DNA of 44,335 nt from assembly GCF_021530995.1 (NCBI RefSeq), contig NZ_JADYTF010000014.1:1-44335 (forward strand), read 5' to 3'. How positions within the stretch are numbered: the stretch's first letter is position 1; each line of letters opens with the position of its first letter. Positions 16,407 to 25,572 of the stretch are shown here, piece by piece. Position numbers and translations under genes: made by a program. Origin of the DNA: Bacteroides caecigallinarum. GTDB taxonomy: Bacteria; Bacteroidota; Bacteroidia; Bacteroidales; Bacteroidaceae. A model generated the notes under the pieces. The model did not search any database. It was not told the origin of the DNA and saw only the letters and a list, made by a program, of their open reading frames with translations.

Positions 16407-17096
16407 ATGTCGTGCATTTTACATATTGAAACATCTACAGAAGTTTGTTCCGTATCTGTGAGCCAGGACGGAGCTTCTATTTTTACTAAGGAGGATTTTA
16501 ACGGACCGTCGCATGCCACAGTCCTTGGCGTTTATGTGGACGAGGCCTTGTCGTTTGTTGATAATCATGCCATTCCGCTGGATGCTGTTGCCGTGAGTTG
16601 CGGTCCAGGATCATATACCGGACTTCGTATCGGTGTATCTATGGCCAAGGGTATCTGCTACGGAAGGAATATACCTTTGATTGGCATTCCGACTCTTGAA
16701 GTTATGTGTGTACCTGTTCTTCTTGAGCATGATTTGCCTGACGATGCTTTGCTCTGTCCTATGATAGACGCACGCCGTATGGAGGTTTATGCAGCCATTT
16801 ACGATCGTTCCCTTAAAGCATGCCGTGAGATTGGTGCTGACATTATAGACGAAAATTCTTATAAGGAATTTTTGGATGAACACCCTGTATATTTCTTCGG
16901 GAATGGTGCCGCAAAATGTCGTTCAAAGATTACTCATCCAAATGCTCATTTTATCGATGATATCCATCCTTTAGCTAAATGGATGTTTCCTTTGGCCGAA
17001 AAGGCAGTCGCAAAAGAAGAATATAAGGATGTGGCCTATTTTGAGCCTTTCTACTTGAAAGAGTTTGTAGCTTCTACTCCTAAAAAATTACTTTGA
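16407..17096 (+). CDS. tsaB: tRNA threonylcarbamoyladenosine biosynthesis protein TsaB
   Basis: TsaB is the scaffold partner of TsaD and TsaE in transferring the threonylcarbamoyl group to A37 of ANN-decoding tRNAs. The 229-residue protein starts ILHIETSTEVCSVSV and has the diagnostic SCGPGSYTGLRIGVSMAKGI segment and MIDARRMEVYAAIY. Length is close to the E. coli protein. It opens the long plus-strand run that continues through the S9 peptidase gene. Confidence 0.95.
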   Translation: MSCILHIETSTEVCSVSVSQDGASIFTKEDFNGPSHATVLGVYVDEALSFVDNHAIPLDAVAVSCGPGSYTGLRIGVSMAKGICYGRNIPLIGIPTLEVMCVPVLLEHDLPDDALLCPMIDARRMEVYAAIYDRSLKACREIGADIIDENSYKEFLDEHPVYFFGNGAAKCRSKITHPNAHFIDDIHPLAKWMFPLAEKAVAKEEYKDVAYFEPFYLKEFVASTPKKLL

Positions 17097-17114
17097 TAAA
17101 TTAATTTGAAATAT

Positions 17115-17735
17115 ATGGAATATAATACCCAGCAACGACGTCTTCCGCTTCCTGAGTATGGGCGCAGTGTACAGAATATGGTGGATCATGCTCTAACTAT
17201 AGAAGATCGTGAAGAAAGACAGATTTGTGCTAATACTATAATAAAAATTATGAAGGGTATGTTCCCTCAGCTTAAGGATAATGCAGAGTTGAATCAGAGG
17301 CTTTGGGATCATCTTGCAATAATGTCTGATTTCAAACTTGATATAGATTATCCTGTGGAGATTGTCAAGAAAGAGAATCTTAATGTGAAACCTGAAAGAG
17401 TTCCTTATCCTCAGTCAAAACTGAAATATAAGCATTACGGACGTTTTGTTCAGGATATGATAAATGTCGCTGCAGGATATGAGGAAGGTGAGGAGAAAAA
17501 ACAACTCATCAATCTTATTGCCAACCAGATGAAAAAAGATTATCAGAACTGGAATAAGGATGGGGTGGATAATCAGAGAATAATTGATGACTTGTGTGAG
17601 TTGTCAGATGGCAGAATAAAGATTACTTTAGACGATGTGAAGATGTTTGAACATCGTGTGTTTACACAGCGTCGCCGTCAGACAAATAATAATAATAACC
17701 AACAGAAGCGCAAGAATAACAACAATGATAAATGA
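17115..17735 (+). CDS. DUF4290 family protein
   Basis: This 206-residue protein is predicted cytoplasmic and mostly helical, with a short low-complexity tail rich in Asn, Gln and Lys encoded by AAT/AAC repeats. MEYNTQQRRLPLPEYGRSVQNMV is the conserved start of DUF4290, a Bacteroidota family of unknown function. The ATG at 17115 is preferred over the in-frame TTG at 17106. It lies 18 bases after tsaB and 31 before murA. In the genomes I know it sits beside murA and rimM, but its role is not established. Confidence 0.88.
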   Translation: MEYNTQQRRLPLPEYGRSVQNMVDHALTIEDREERQICANTIIKIMKGMFPQLKDNAELNQRLWDHLAIMSDFKLDIDYPVEIVKKENLNVKPERVPYPQSKLKYKHYGRFVQDMINVAAGYEEGEEKKQLINLIANQMKKDYQNWNKDGVDNQRIIDDLCELSDGRIKITLDDVKMFEHRVFTQRRRQTNNNNNQQKRKNNNNDK

Positions 17736-17766
17736 TTGTTGGTTTAATTTTAAAAGCTAAAATTAT

Positions 17767-19071
17767 ATGGGCTCATTTGTAATAGAAGGTGGACATAAAC
17801 TTCATGGCGAAATAACCCCTCAGGGGGCCAAGAACGAAGTGTTGCAGATTTTGTGTGCTACATTGCTCACATCGGAGGAAGTTACAGTACATAATATACC
17901 GAATATACTTGATGTGAACAATCTTATTCAGCTTATCAGTGATATGGGTGTCAAGGTATCTAAACTGAATGCTGATACTTATTCGTTTAAGGCTGATAAT
18001 GTTAATCTGTCATATCTTGAGAGTGATGAATTCCTGCAAAGATGTTCCAAATTGCGTGGTTCTGTAATGCTTATAGGTCCTTTGCTTTCGCGTTTTGGTA
18101 AGGCCATGATTTCAAAACCGGGTGGCGATAAGATTGGACGTCGTCGTCTGGATACTCATTTTATAGGTGTATTGAAACTGGGGGCTTCTTTTGATTATGA
18201 ACCGGTGCGCGGAGTATATACCTTAACTGCGGAAAAGCTTAAGGGAACATATATGTTGCTCGATGAAGCTTCAGTCACAGGTACTGCCAATATTATAATG
18301 GCAGCCGTTCTTGCCGAAGGTGTTACGACTATATATAATGCCGCATGCGAACCTTATCTTCAGCAATTGTGCAGAATGCTTAACCGTATGGGAGCTAAGA
18401 TTTCAGGCATAGCATCGAATTTGCTCACAATAGAAGGTGTGAAAGAACTTAAGGGATGTACGCATACGGTGTTGCCAGATATGATTGAAGTTGGAAGCTT
18501 CATCGGAATGGCTGCTATGACAGGAAGTGAGATTACCATAAAGAACGTATCTTATGAAAATCTTGGTATTATTCCTGAAAGTTTTCGACGTCTGGGCATT
18601 ACGCTTGAGCAGAGAAACGATGACATATTTATTCCGCAACAGGATCATTATGAAATAGAATCATTCATGGATGGCTCTATTATGACTATAGCCGATGCCC
18701 CGTGGCCGGGACTTACTCCAGACTTGCTCAGTGTTATGTTGGTTGTGGCTACTCAGGCAAAGGGTAGTGTACTTATTCATCAGAAGATGTTTGAAAGCAG
18801 ACTGTTCTTTGTCGACAAACTTATTGATATGGGAGCACAGATAATACTTTGCGATCCGCACAGGGCTGTAGTAATAGGCCATGATCATAATTTCAGCCTG
18901 AGAGGAGGAAATATGACTTCTCCTGATATCCGTGCCGGTATTGCATTGCTTATAGCTGCTCTTGGTGCCGAAGGTACAAGCCGTATTCACAATATCGAAC
19001 AGATAGACCGTGGATATCAGAATATAGAGCAACGTCTGACTGAGCTTGGAGCACGTATAACTAGAATTTAA
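17767..19071 (+). CDS. murA: UDP-GlcNAc 1-carboxyvinyltransferase, Asp variant
   Basis: MurA transfers enolpyruvate from PEP to UDP-GlcNAc, the first committed step of peptidoglycan synthesis. The 434-residue protein has QGAKNEVLQ near the N-terminus (catalytic Lys and Asn), SKLRGSVMLIGPL, LDEASVTGTANIIMAA, and APWPGLTPDLLS. The loop that is PGGCAIG in E. coli reads PGGDKIG here, so Asp121 replaces the Cys that fosfomycin alkylates. Asp at this site is known in naturally fosfomycin-resistant MurA enzymes. The gene lies 9 bases before rimM. Confidence 0.96.
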   Translation: MGSFVIEGGHKLHGEITPQGAKNEVLQILCATLLTSEEVTVHNIPNILDVNNLIQLISDMGVKVSKLNADTYSFKADNVNLSYLESDEFLQRCSKLRGSVMLIGPLLSRFGKAMISKPGGDKIGRRRLDTHFIGVLKLGASFDYEPVRGVYTLTAEKLKGTYMLLDEASVTGTANIIMAAVLAEGVTTIYNAACEPYLQQLCRMLNRMGAKISGIASNLLTIEGVKELKGCTHTVLPDMIEVGSFIGMAAMTGSEITIKNVSYENLGIIPESFRRLGITLEQRNDDIFIPQQDHYEIESFMDGSIMTIADAPWPGLTPDLLSVMLVVATQAKGSVLIHQKMFESRLFFVDKLIDMGAQIILCDPHRAVVIGHDHNFSLRGGNMTSPDIRAGIALLIAALGAEGTSRIHNIEQIDRGYQNIEQRLTELGARITRI

Positions 19072-19080
19072 GCAACAGAG

Positions 19081-19596
19081 ATGATAAGAAAAGAGGAAGT
19101 ATATAAAATAGGAGTAATAAACAAGCCACATGGAGTGAAAGGAGAGGTGTCGTTCACCTTTACCGACGATATTTTTGACCGTGTGGACTGTGATTATCTT
19201 ATATTGCTTATGGACGGAATACTGGTTCCATTCTTTATTGAGGAATACCGTTTCCGCTCTGATAATTCTGCATTGGTAAAGTTTGAAGATATTGATACCG
19301 CTGAAAAGGCAAGAATGTTTACTAATGTAGAGGTATTTTTTCCTATGAAATATGTTGAAGAACAGGATGAGATTTCTTCATGGAATTATTTTGTTGGATT
19401 TGCAGTTGATGATGTAAATCACGGAACACTTGGAGTTATATCCGATGTGGATGATGCTACCATGAATGTACTGTTTGTGATTGAAAAGGAAGATGGAGGA
19501 GAAATTTTACTTCCGGCCCACGAAGAGTTTATTCTGGACATAGATCATAAAAAGAAACGTGTGAAAGTAGACATTCCTGAAGGATTGTTGGATTAA
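19081..19596 (+). CDS. rimM: 16S rRNA processing/30S maturation protein RimM
   Basis: RimM binds S19 and helps mature the head of the 30S subunit. The 171-residue protein has the N-terminal barrel ([19 protein letters not shown]) and the C-terminal PRC-barrel (YFVGFAVDD, then [29 protein letters not shown]). Length and ends fit the family. It is separated from murA by 9 bases and from the M23 gene by a few, so it is part of the same transcript. Confidence 0.95.
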   Translation: MIRKEEVYKIGVINKPHGVKGEVSFTFTDDIFDRVDCDYLILLMDGILVPFFIEEYRFRSDNSALVKFEDIDTAEKARMFTNVEVFFPMKYVEEQDEISSWNYFVGFAVDDVNHGTLGVISDVDDATMNVLFVIEKEDGGEILLPAHEEFILDIDHKKKRVKVDIPEGLLD

Positions 19597-19609
19597 AAAA
19601 CTGGTGAGT

Positions 19610-20467
19610 ATGAGGAAGAAAGGACGTAAGGCTTTTTGGCATAATATCAAATTTAAGTATAAACTTACCATTATAAACGAGAATACACTTGAGGAAGTGG
19701 TAGGGATACATGTATCCAAACTGAATGGTCTTTCAGTCCTTTTGTTTGCCTGTACTATTATATTCATTATTGCCGCTTCCATTATAGCTTTTACACCATT
19801 GCGTAACTATTTGCCGGGATATATGAATTCTGAAGTGCGCGAGATGGTTGTTTCAAATGCGCTTCGTGCCGATTCATTGCGTTTGGCCTTAGAAAAACAG
19901 AATAGGTATATAATGAATATACAGGACATATTCAGTGGAAAGATACATGTAGACACTATTCAGTCCATAGACTCTTTGACCAATCTACGTGCCGAGCAGC
20001 TTATGGAAAGGACAAAAGAGGAGGAGGAGTTCCGTCAGCAGTATGAAGAGAAGGAGAGATATAACTTACGTGCTATTGACAATAGTAATGCAGTCTCCGG
20101 TCTTATATTCTTCAAGCCGGTAAATGGCGTGAAAGAAGTGAATTTCAATCCCGAAGAGAAGCATTACGGTATTGATATTCTGACCTCCGATAATGAGAAT
20201 GTGGTGGCTATATTGGATGGAACTGTCATTATGGCTACTTATACTGTGAGCGACGGGTATGTGATACAAGTTCAGCATGCACAAAATTTTATCAGTATAT
20301 ATAAGAACTGTGGTTCATTGATGAAAGAACCCGGCGACAAGGTTAAAGGTGGAGATGTCATTGCTTTGGTAGGAAAAGGAAATGACGAACATAAGGAATC
20401 TTACCTTCATTTTGAACTTTGGCGTAGGGGGATACCAATAAATCCGGGAAATTATGTAGTATTCTAA
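19610..20467 (+). CDS. Membrane-anchored M23 (LytM) family protein, probably degenerate
   Basis: With the ATG at 19610 (a GTG lies 6 bases earlier) this is a 285-residue protein with one membrane segment (about 42-62), a periplasmic coiled-coil stretch (about 85-150), and a C-terminal LytM domain. The domain keeps the zinc ligands of HYGID (H185, D189) and the His of the final strand (H267). The catalytic His of the usual HLHFE motif is replaced by Tyr265 (YLHFE). Known LytM proteins cleave peptide crosslinks in peptidoglycan, but degenerate members such as EnvC act as amidase activators. A regulatory role is therefore as likely as hydrolysis. Confidence 0.88.
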   Translation: MRKKGRKAFWHNIKFKYKLTIINENTLEEVVGIHVSKLNGLSVLLFACTIIFIIAASIIAFTPLRNYLPGYMNSEVREMVVSNALRADSLRLALEKQNRYIMNIQDIFSGKIHVDTIQSIDSLTNLRAEQLMERTKEEEEFRQQYEEKERYNLRAIDNSNAVSGLIFFKPVNGVKEVNFNPEEKHYGIDILTSDNENVVAILDGTVIMATYTVSDGYVIQVQHAQNFISIYKNCGSLMKEPGDKVKGGDVIALVGKGNDEHKESYLHFELWRRGIPINPGNYVVF

Positions 20468-20471
20468 GGTT

Positions 20472-21629
20472 ATGAAAAAACAGATAGTAATTCTTGGGTC
20501 TACGGGTTCTATAGGAACCCAGGCCTTACAAGTGATAGAGGAACATCCTGACCTTTATGAGGTATATGCCCTTACTGCAAACAATAGGGTAGATAAACTT
20601 ATTGAACAGGCCAGAAAGTTCCAGCCTGAGGCTGTGGTCATTGCTAATGAAGACAAATATCAGCAACTGAAAGACGCACTTGCAGACCTTCCTATAAAGG
20701 TATATGCCGGAGCCGAGGCTTTGTGCGAAATTGTGGAATCAGGACCTGTAAATATTGTATTGACAGCTATGGTAGGATATGCAGGTTTGAAACCTACTAT
20801 CAATGCTATCAGAGCCGGCAAAACTATTGCATTGGCTAATAAGGAGACTCTTGTAGTGGCAGGTGAGCTTATTACTGAACTGGCACAACAGTATAGAACT
20901 CCCATCTTGCCTGTCGACTCTGAACACTCTGCGATTTTCCAGTGTCTGGAAATGAATAATCCTATAAGTAAGGTAATTCTTACCGCATCTGGTGGTCCAT
21001 TCCGTACTTTCAGTATGGAACAGCTTGCCACTGTTACCAAGGAGCAGGCTCTTAAGCATCCAAATTGGTGTATGGGGGCAAAAATTACCATTGATTCGGC
21101 TTCTATGATGAACAAGGGTTTTGAGGTTATTGAGGCTAAATGGCTTTTCGGTGTAAAACCTGAACAAATAGAAGTGGTTGTTCATCCACAATCTGTCATC
21201 CACTCTATGGTAGAATATAAGGACGGTGCGGTAAAAGCACAGCTTGGTGTGCCTGATATGCGTTTGCCTATACAATATGCCTTTTCTTACCCTAAGCGTG
21301 AGACACTTTCCGGCGAGCGGTTGGATTTTATTAAGTGCAATACTCTTACATTCGAAGCTCCTGATACAAAACGTTTCAGAAATCTTGCTTTTGCGTACGA
21401 AGCAATGAACCGTGGTGGAAATATGGCCTGCATATTGAATGCGGCCAATGAGGTGGTAGTAGCGGCATTCCTTAAGGATCAGATATCTTTCTTGGGTATG
21501 AGTGATGTAATAGAAAAAACAATGAATAGGGTAACGTATATCAGCAATCCTACATATCATGACTATGTGGAAACTGACGCTATAGCCCGCCGTATAGCAG
21601 CCGAGTATGTCATAAACTCAGGCTTTTAA
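20472..21629 (+). CDS. dxr: 1-deoxy-D-xylulose 5-phosphate reductoisomerase
   Basis: Dxr (IspC) converts DXP to MEP with NADPH, the second step of the MEP isoprenoid pathway. The 385-residue protein begins with the NADPH motif ILGSTGSIGTQAL and has ALANKETLVVAGELI, LPVDSEHSAIFQC (acidic metal ligands), ASGGPF, MGAKITIDSASMMNKGFEVIEAKWLF (ligands) and VHPQSVIHSMVEY. It starts 4 bases after the M23 gene, with rseP 31 bases downstream; dxr next to rseP is a common arrangement. Confidence 0.97.
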   Translation: MKKQIVILGSTGSIGTQALQVIEEHPDLYEVYALTANNRVDKLIEQARKFQPEAVVIANEDKYQQLKDALADLPIKVYAGAEALCEIVESGPVNIVLTAMVGYAGLKPTINAIRAGKTIALANKETLVVAGELITELAQQYRTPILPVDSEHSAIFQCLEMNNPISKVILTASGGPFRTFSMEQLATVTKEQALKHPNWCMGAKITIDSASMMNKGFEVIEAKWLFGVKPEQIEVVVHPQSVIHSMVEYKDGAVKAQLGVPDMRLPIQYAFSYPKRETLSGERLDFIKCNTLTFEAPDTKRFRNLAFAYEAMNRGGNMACILNAANEVVVAAFLKDQISFLGMSDVIEKTMNRVTYISNPTYHDYVETDAIARRIAAEYVINSGF

Positions 21630-21660
21630 TTATTAATTTAAAAAAAGTAAGAAAAAACAG

Positions 21661-23001
21661 ATGGAGACATTTTTTATCCGTGCCCTTCAGTTGGTGCTAA
21701 GTTTGTCTATTTTGGTTATAGTACACGAAGGAGGACACTTCTTTTTTGCGCGTCTATTCAAAATCAGGGTAGAGAAGTTCTATATCTTTTTTGACCCATG
21801 GTTCTCTTTATTCAAATTCAAACCTAAAAATTCTGAAACAGAATATGGTGTAGGATGGTTGCCTTTGGGTGGATATTGTAAAATATCTGGTATGATAGAT
21901 GAGTCTATGGATACAGAACAGATGAAACAGCCGGCCCAGCCTTGGGAATTCCGTTCCAAACCTGCATGGCAGAGGCTGCTCGTTATGATAGGTGGTGTGA
22001 TGATGAACTTTATTCTGGCTCTATTTATTTATTCCATGATATTGTTTACCTGGGGCGACAAATATATCGCGCTCAAGGATATGAGTTACGGATTGAAGTT
22101 TAACGAAACAGCACAGAACATAGGATTCAGAGACGGAGATATACTTCTTAGTGCAGATGGCAAAGAGCTTGAGCGTTTCGGAATGGATATGATTCGTGAT
22201 GTAGTTGAGGCTAAGGAAGTAAAGGTATTGCGTAACGGTGAGACTGTAAGTATAGCAATGCCTGAATTGAGCCTTATTGATGTAGCCCAGCAAGATCCTA
22301 TGTTTGTTGATGTATTCCATCCTAATGTGGTTGATTCTGTTGTTGCAGGCGGTGGTTTTGCAAATGCAGGCATACAGAAAGGCGACTCGCTTATAGCTGT
22401 CAACGGAAAGACTCTTAATTCATGGAATGATTTCCAGAATCAGATGGCTGATTTGAAACTTAGAGCCGAGGTAGCGGAAAAGACTACTGCTGATTTTACT
22501 CTGGTATATTCACGTGCTGGTGTTAGAGATACTGTAAACGTGACTACAGATGAGCAGTTCAAGGTGGCTGCCATAGGCGGTATGCTTAATTATACTCCAA
22601 CAGTACGTACTTTCGGTTTTTTTGAATCTTTCCCGGCAGGAGTAACTTTAGGGGTAAACACCCTGAAGGGATATGTAAACGATCTTAAGTATGTGTTTAC
22701 AAAAGAAGGAGCCAAGAGTGTAGGCGGTTTCGGAACAATTGGAAGTATATTCCCTAAAGTGTGGGACTGGCAGCGTTTTTGGTCTATGACAGCATTCTTG
22801 TCAATAATTTTGGCATTTATGAACATTTTGCCTATTCCAGCACTCGACGGAGGACATGTATTGTTCCTTATTTATGAGATTGTAGCTCGTCGTAAGCCTA
22901 GCGATAAGTTCCTTGAATATGCCCAGATGGTTGGTATGTTCCTGCTTTTTGCTTTGCTCATTTGGGCTAACTTTAATGACGTACTTAGATTCTTATTGTA
23001 A
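21661..23001 (+). CDS. rseP: Site-2 intramembrane zinc protease RseP
   Basis: This 446-residue multi-pass S2P protease cleaves membrane substrates such as anti-sigma factors. The catalytic HEGGH (H22-H26) lies in the first transmembrane helix. The third zinc ligand Asp396 is in NILPIPALDGGH in a late helix. Between them are the conserved loop YGVGWLPLGGYCKISGM, further hydrophobic segments and PDZ-like regions (FRDGDILLSADG and IQKGDSLIAVNG). The length is typical. It is followed 15 bases later by a secreted S9 peptidase. Confidence 0.95.
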   Translation: METFFIRALQLVLSLSILVIVHEGGHFFFARLFKIRVEKFYIFFDPWFSLFKFKPKNSETEYGVGWLPLGGYCKISGMIDESMDTEQMKQPAQPWEFRSKPAWQRLLVMIGGVMMNFILALFIYSMILFTWGDKYIALKDMSYGLKFNETAQNIGFRDGDILLSADGKELERFGMDMIRDVVEAKEVKVLRNGETVSIAMPELSLIDVAQQDPMFVDVFHPNVVDSVVAGGGFANAGIQKGDSLIAVNGKTLNSWNDFQNQMADLKLRAEVAEKTTADFTLVYSRAGVRDTVNVTTDEQFKVAAIGGMLNYTPTVRTFGFFESFPAGVTLGVNTLKGYVNDLKYVFTKEGAKSVGGFGTIGSIFPKVWDWQRFWSMTAFLSIILAFMNILPIPALDGGHVLFLIYEIVARRKPSDKFLEYAQMVGMFLLFALLIWANFNDVLRFLL

Positions 23002-23016
23002 TTTAACACTGATTTT

Positions 23017-25443
23017 ATGAAGAGAATATTGTTTTCTGCAATATTGGGCGGTATGATGCTTTCGTCTGCTATTGTTGTAGCTCAGGAAAGACTTCCCGAA
23101 TATCTGCAGGCAGAAAAGTTTACGGAGAGCAAGCTAAAAAATATGCTGTTTTCTACTACTGTTGACCCTCACTGGTTTCAGAATGGAAAAGGTTTCTGGT
23201 ATGAGTATAAAACATCCGAAGGTACATTCTGGTATGTGGTAACTCCTTCGCAGAAAAAGAAAGAAATGCTTTTCTACCGTGACAAGTTGGCGGCACAGCT
23301 GACGGAGATTGTAAAGGACCCTTTTGAGGCTAGACAGCTTCCGGTGAAGAATCTTAAAGCAGAAGCCGACGGTCGTACTTTTACTTTCGAAGTAGTGTCA
23401 TCACAGGATGAAAAACAGGAAAAGGATAAAAAAGAGAAAGCCGAAAAGAAGGTTTTCTATTTTTCATACGATTTCCCAACTAAGAAACTTACACATCTTG
23501 CCGATAAGGAAAAAGAGCCAAAGAAACTTGATTGGGCTTCTGTTTCTCCGGACGGTCAGTCTGTGGTATATGCAAAGGACTGTAACCTGTATCGTATGAG
23601 CATAGCCGACTATCGCAAGGCACAGAAGGATGAAAAGGACAGCACAATCGTTGAAATTCAGCTTACTACAGACGGTATGCCGGATTTCGGTTATGGTATA
23701 CCTTACAGCCTTCTAAATACAGACACTCTTTGTAATGGCAAGCGTCGTAAGGCATGGGGATGCTGGTCGCCTGACTCAAAACATTTTGTGACTATAGTTT
23801 CGGATGACAGGGCTGTAAAACCTCTTTGGGTAATCAACTCAATAGCTGAGCCACGTCCAACACTTGAAACATACAAGTATCAGATGCCTGGAGAAATGGA
23901 AGCTCCAGAGGAACATCTTTATATATTCGATATGACATCGAATACACGTAAGGAAATCAAGGTGTCGGCATGGAAGAACCAGTGGTTAGGACTGGAGTAT
24001 AAGCCAATGGAGAAAAAACAGAGAGACATGGAGTTCCGTCCTTCTGTATGGCAAGGCGATAATAAACGTTTCTTTGTGACAAGATACAGCAGAGATCTTC
24101 ATCGTATCGACGTATGTACATATACAGTAGGAGAGGATTCTATTGTTCCTATCGTTAAGGAGCGTATGAACACCTATCAGGAGACACGTCCTATACATGT
24201 GATAAACGGTGGAAAGGAATTCATACAGTGGAGCGAGCGCGATGGCTGGGCACACCTTTATCTATACGATGATAAGGGAAATCTTAAAAACAGAATTACC
24301 GAAGGACCATGGCATGTAGAACAGGTCTTGAAGATAGATGAGGCAACACGTACTGTATATTTCCTCGCAAACGGAAAAGAAAAAGACGAGAACCCTTATT
24401 ATGAACATCTGTATAAGGTAAACGTAAACGGTAGCGGATTGACAAGACTTACTAAAGGTGATTACTTCCATCAGATTTCATTATCAGATGATGCACAGTT
24501 TGCGGTAGATAATTTTTCTCGTGTAAACACAGTGCCATGTGCAGACCTGATTGACAGGAATGGAAATAAGGTAATGACCATCCAGGAAAGTGATTTCTCA
24601 AATCTTAAGGCTGCAGGATATAAGTTCCCTGAACTCTTTAAGGTTAAGGCTGCCGATGGTGTGACAGACCTTTATGGAGTGATGTACAAACCATACGATT
24701 TCGATTCTACAAAAGTATATCCTATCATAGATTACGTATATCCAGGACCTCAGGTTGAGGCTGTATATTATCCGTTTACACGTATGAGTATCCGTACAGA
24801 CCGTTTGGCTCAGGCAGGATTTATTGTCATTTCTGTAGGACAGAGAGGAGGACATCCAAGCCGTTCGAAGTGGTATCATAATTACGGTTACGGCAATATG
24901 CGTGATTATCCTTTGGCAGACCATAAGGCTGCAGTTGAGCAGTTAGCTGCACGATATAAATATATCGATATAAATAAGGTAGGTATTCACGGTCATTCCG
25001 GTGGAGGTTTTATGTCGACAGCCGCAATATGCCAGTATCCTGATTTCTACAAGGCAGCAGTATCATGTGCCGGAAATCACGATAACCGCATCTATAACCG
25101 TTGGTGGAGTGAAACGCATCATGGAGTGAAAGAGACTATAACAGAGAAAGGCGATACAACATTCGTGTATAAGATAGCTACCAACCCTGAGATCGTAAAA
25201 CAACTGAAAGGTCATCTGTTGCTGGTACATGGCGATATCGACAACAATGTTCATCCGGCAAATACTACACGCGTGGTAAATGCACTCATCAGGGCAGGTA
25301 AGCGTTTCGATATGCTATATCTTCCGGGACAACGTCATGCTTTTGGAGATATGAATGAATATTTCTACTGGAGACTTGTAGATTATTTCTCAGAGCATCT
25401 GAAGGGACAAAGTGAAAAATCGGTAGATATTCCGAAGAGGTAA
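23017..25443 (+). CDS. S9B dipeptidyl-peptidase IV-like serine peptidase
   Basis: This 808-residue exported protein has a signal peptide (about 1-22, ending VVAQ). Residues about 60-560 form a beta-propeller-type N-terminal domain (DWASVSPDGQSVVYAKD and similar blades). The alpha/beta-hydrolase domain has nucleophile Ser661 in GHSGGG, Asp742 in HGDIDNNVH, and His774 in GQRHAFGD. YPGPQVEAV and the HxNYGYGNMRDYPLADH region are typical of DPP-IV relatives. Such enzymes remove N-terminal X-Pro or X-Ala dipeptides in the periplasm or at the surface; the exact specificity is not readable here. A strong terminator follows, making it the last gene of the run. Confidence 0.93.
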   Translation: MKRILFSAILGGMMLSSAIVVAQERLPEYLQAEKFTESKLKNMLFSTTVDPHWFQNGKGFWYEYKTSEGTFWYVVTPSQKKKEMLFYRDKLAAQLTEIVKDPFEARQLPVKNLKAEADGRTFTFEVVSSQDEKQEKDKKEKAEKKVFYFSYDFPTKKLTHLADKEKEPKKLDWASVSPDGQSVVYAKDCNLYRMSIADYRKAQKDEKDSTIVEIQLTTDGMPDFGYGIPYSLLNTDTLCNGKRRKAWGCWSPDSKHFVTIVSDDRAVKPLWVINSIAEPRPTLETYKYQMPGEMEAPEEHLYIFDMTSNTRKEIKVSAWKNQWLGLEYKPMEKKQRDMEFRPSVWQGDNKRFFVTRYSRDLHRIDVCTYTVGEDSIVPIVKERMNTYQETRPIHVINGGKEFIQWSERDGWAHLYLYDDKGNLKNRITEGPWHVEQVLKIDEATRTVYFLANGKEKDENPYYEHLYKVNVNGSGLTRLTKGDYFHQISLSDDAQFAVDNFSRVNTVPCADLIDRNGNKVMTIQESDFSNLKAAGYKFPELFKVKAADGVTDLYGVMYKPYDFDSTKVYPIIDYVYPGPQVEAVYYPFTRMSIRTDRLAQAGFIVISVGQRGGHPSRSKWYHNYGYGNMRDYPLADHKAAVEQLAARYKYIDINKVGIHGHSGGGFMSTAAICQYPDFYKAAVSCAGNHDNRIYNRWWSETHHGVKETITEKGDTTFVYKIATNPEIVKQLKGHLLLVHGDIDNNVHPANTTRVVNALIRAGKRFDMLYLPGQRHAFGDMNEYFYWRLVDYFSEHLKGQSEKSVDIPKR

Positions 25444-25466
25444 ATATCATATAAACATATAAATAA

Positions 25467-25507
25467 GGCTCATACTATCCATTTTGGGTTGGTGTGAGTC
25501 TTTTTTT
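25467..25507 (+). terminator. Terminator after the S9 peptidase gene
   Basis: The arm at 25467-25480 (GGCTCATACTATCC) pairs with 25487-25500 over about 13 positions including G-U pairs, around the loop ATTTTG, and is followed by seven T. Confidence 0.85.
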
Positions 25508-25519
25508 ATGGTGTAAATA

Positions 25520-25551
25520 AAAAAGAGCCAACCTTTTTTAAAGTCAGCTCT
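25520..25551 (-). terminator. Terminator of the DUF4468 gene
   Basis: On the minus strand AGAGCTGACT (complement of 25542-25551) pairs with GGTTGGCTCT (complement of 25524-25533) allowing G-U pairs, followed by T-rich sequence. It converges with the S9 terminator. Confidence 0.75.
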
Positions 25552-25572
25552 TAGTATTTATCTAAAATTAAA

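Noticed and set aside
17685-17730. AAT/AAC repeat near the end of the DUF4290 gene
   Set aside because: It encodes a low-complexity Asn/Gln/Lys tail in frame and needs no separate repeat feature.
20739-21560. Long minus-strand open frame (273 codons) opposite dxr
   Set aside because: It lies entirely inside dxr, whose motifs are complete; no independent support.
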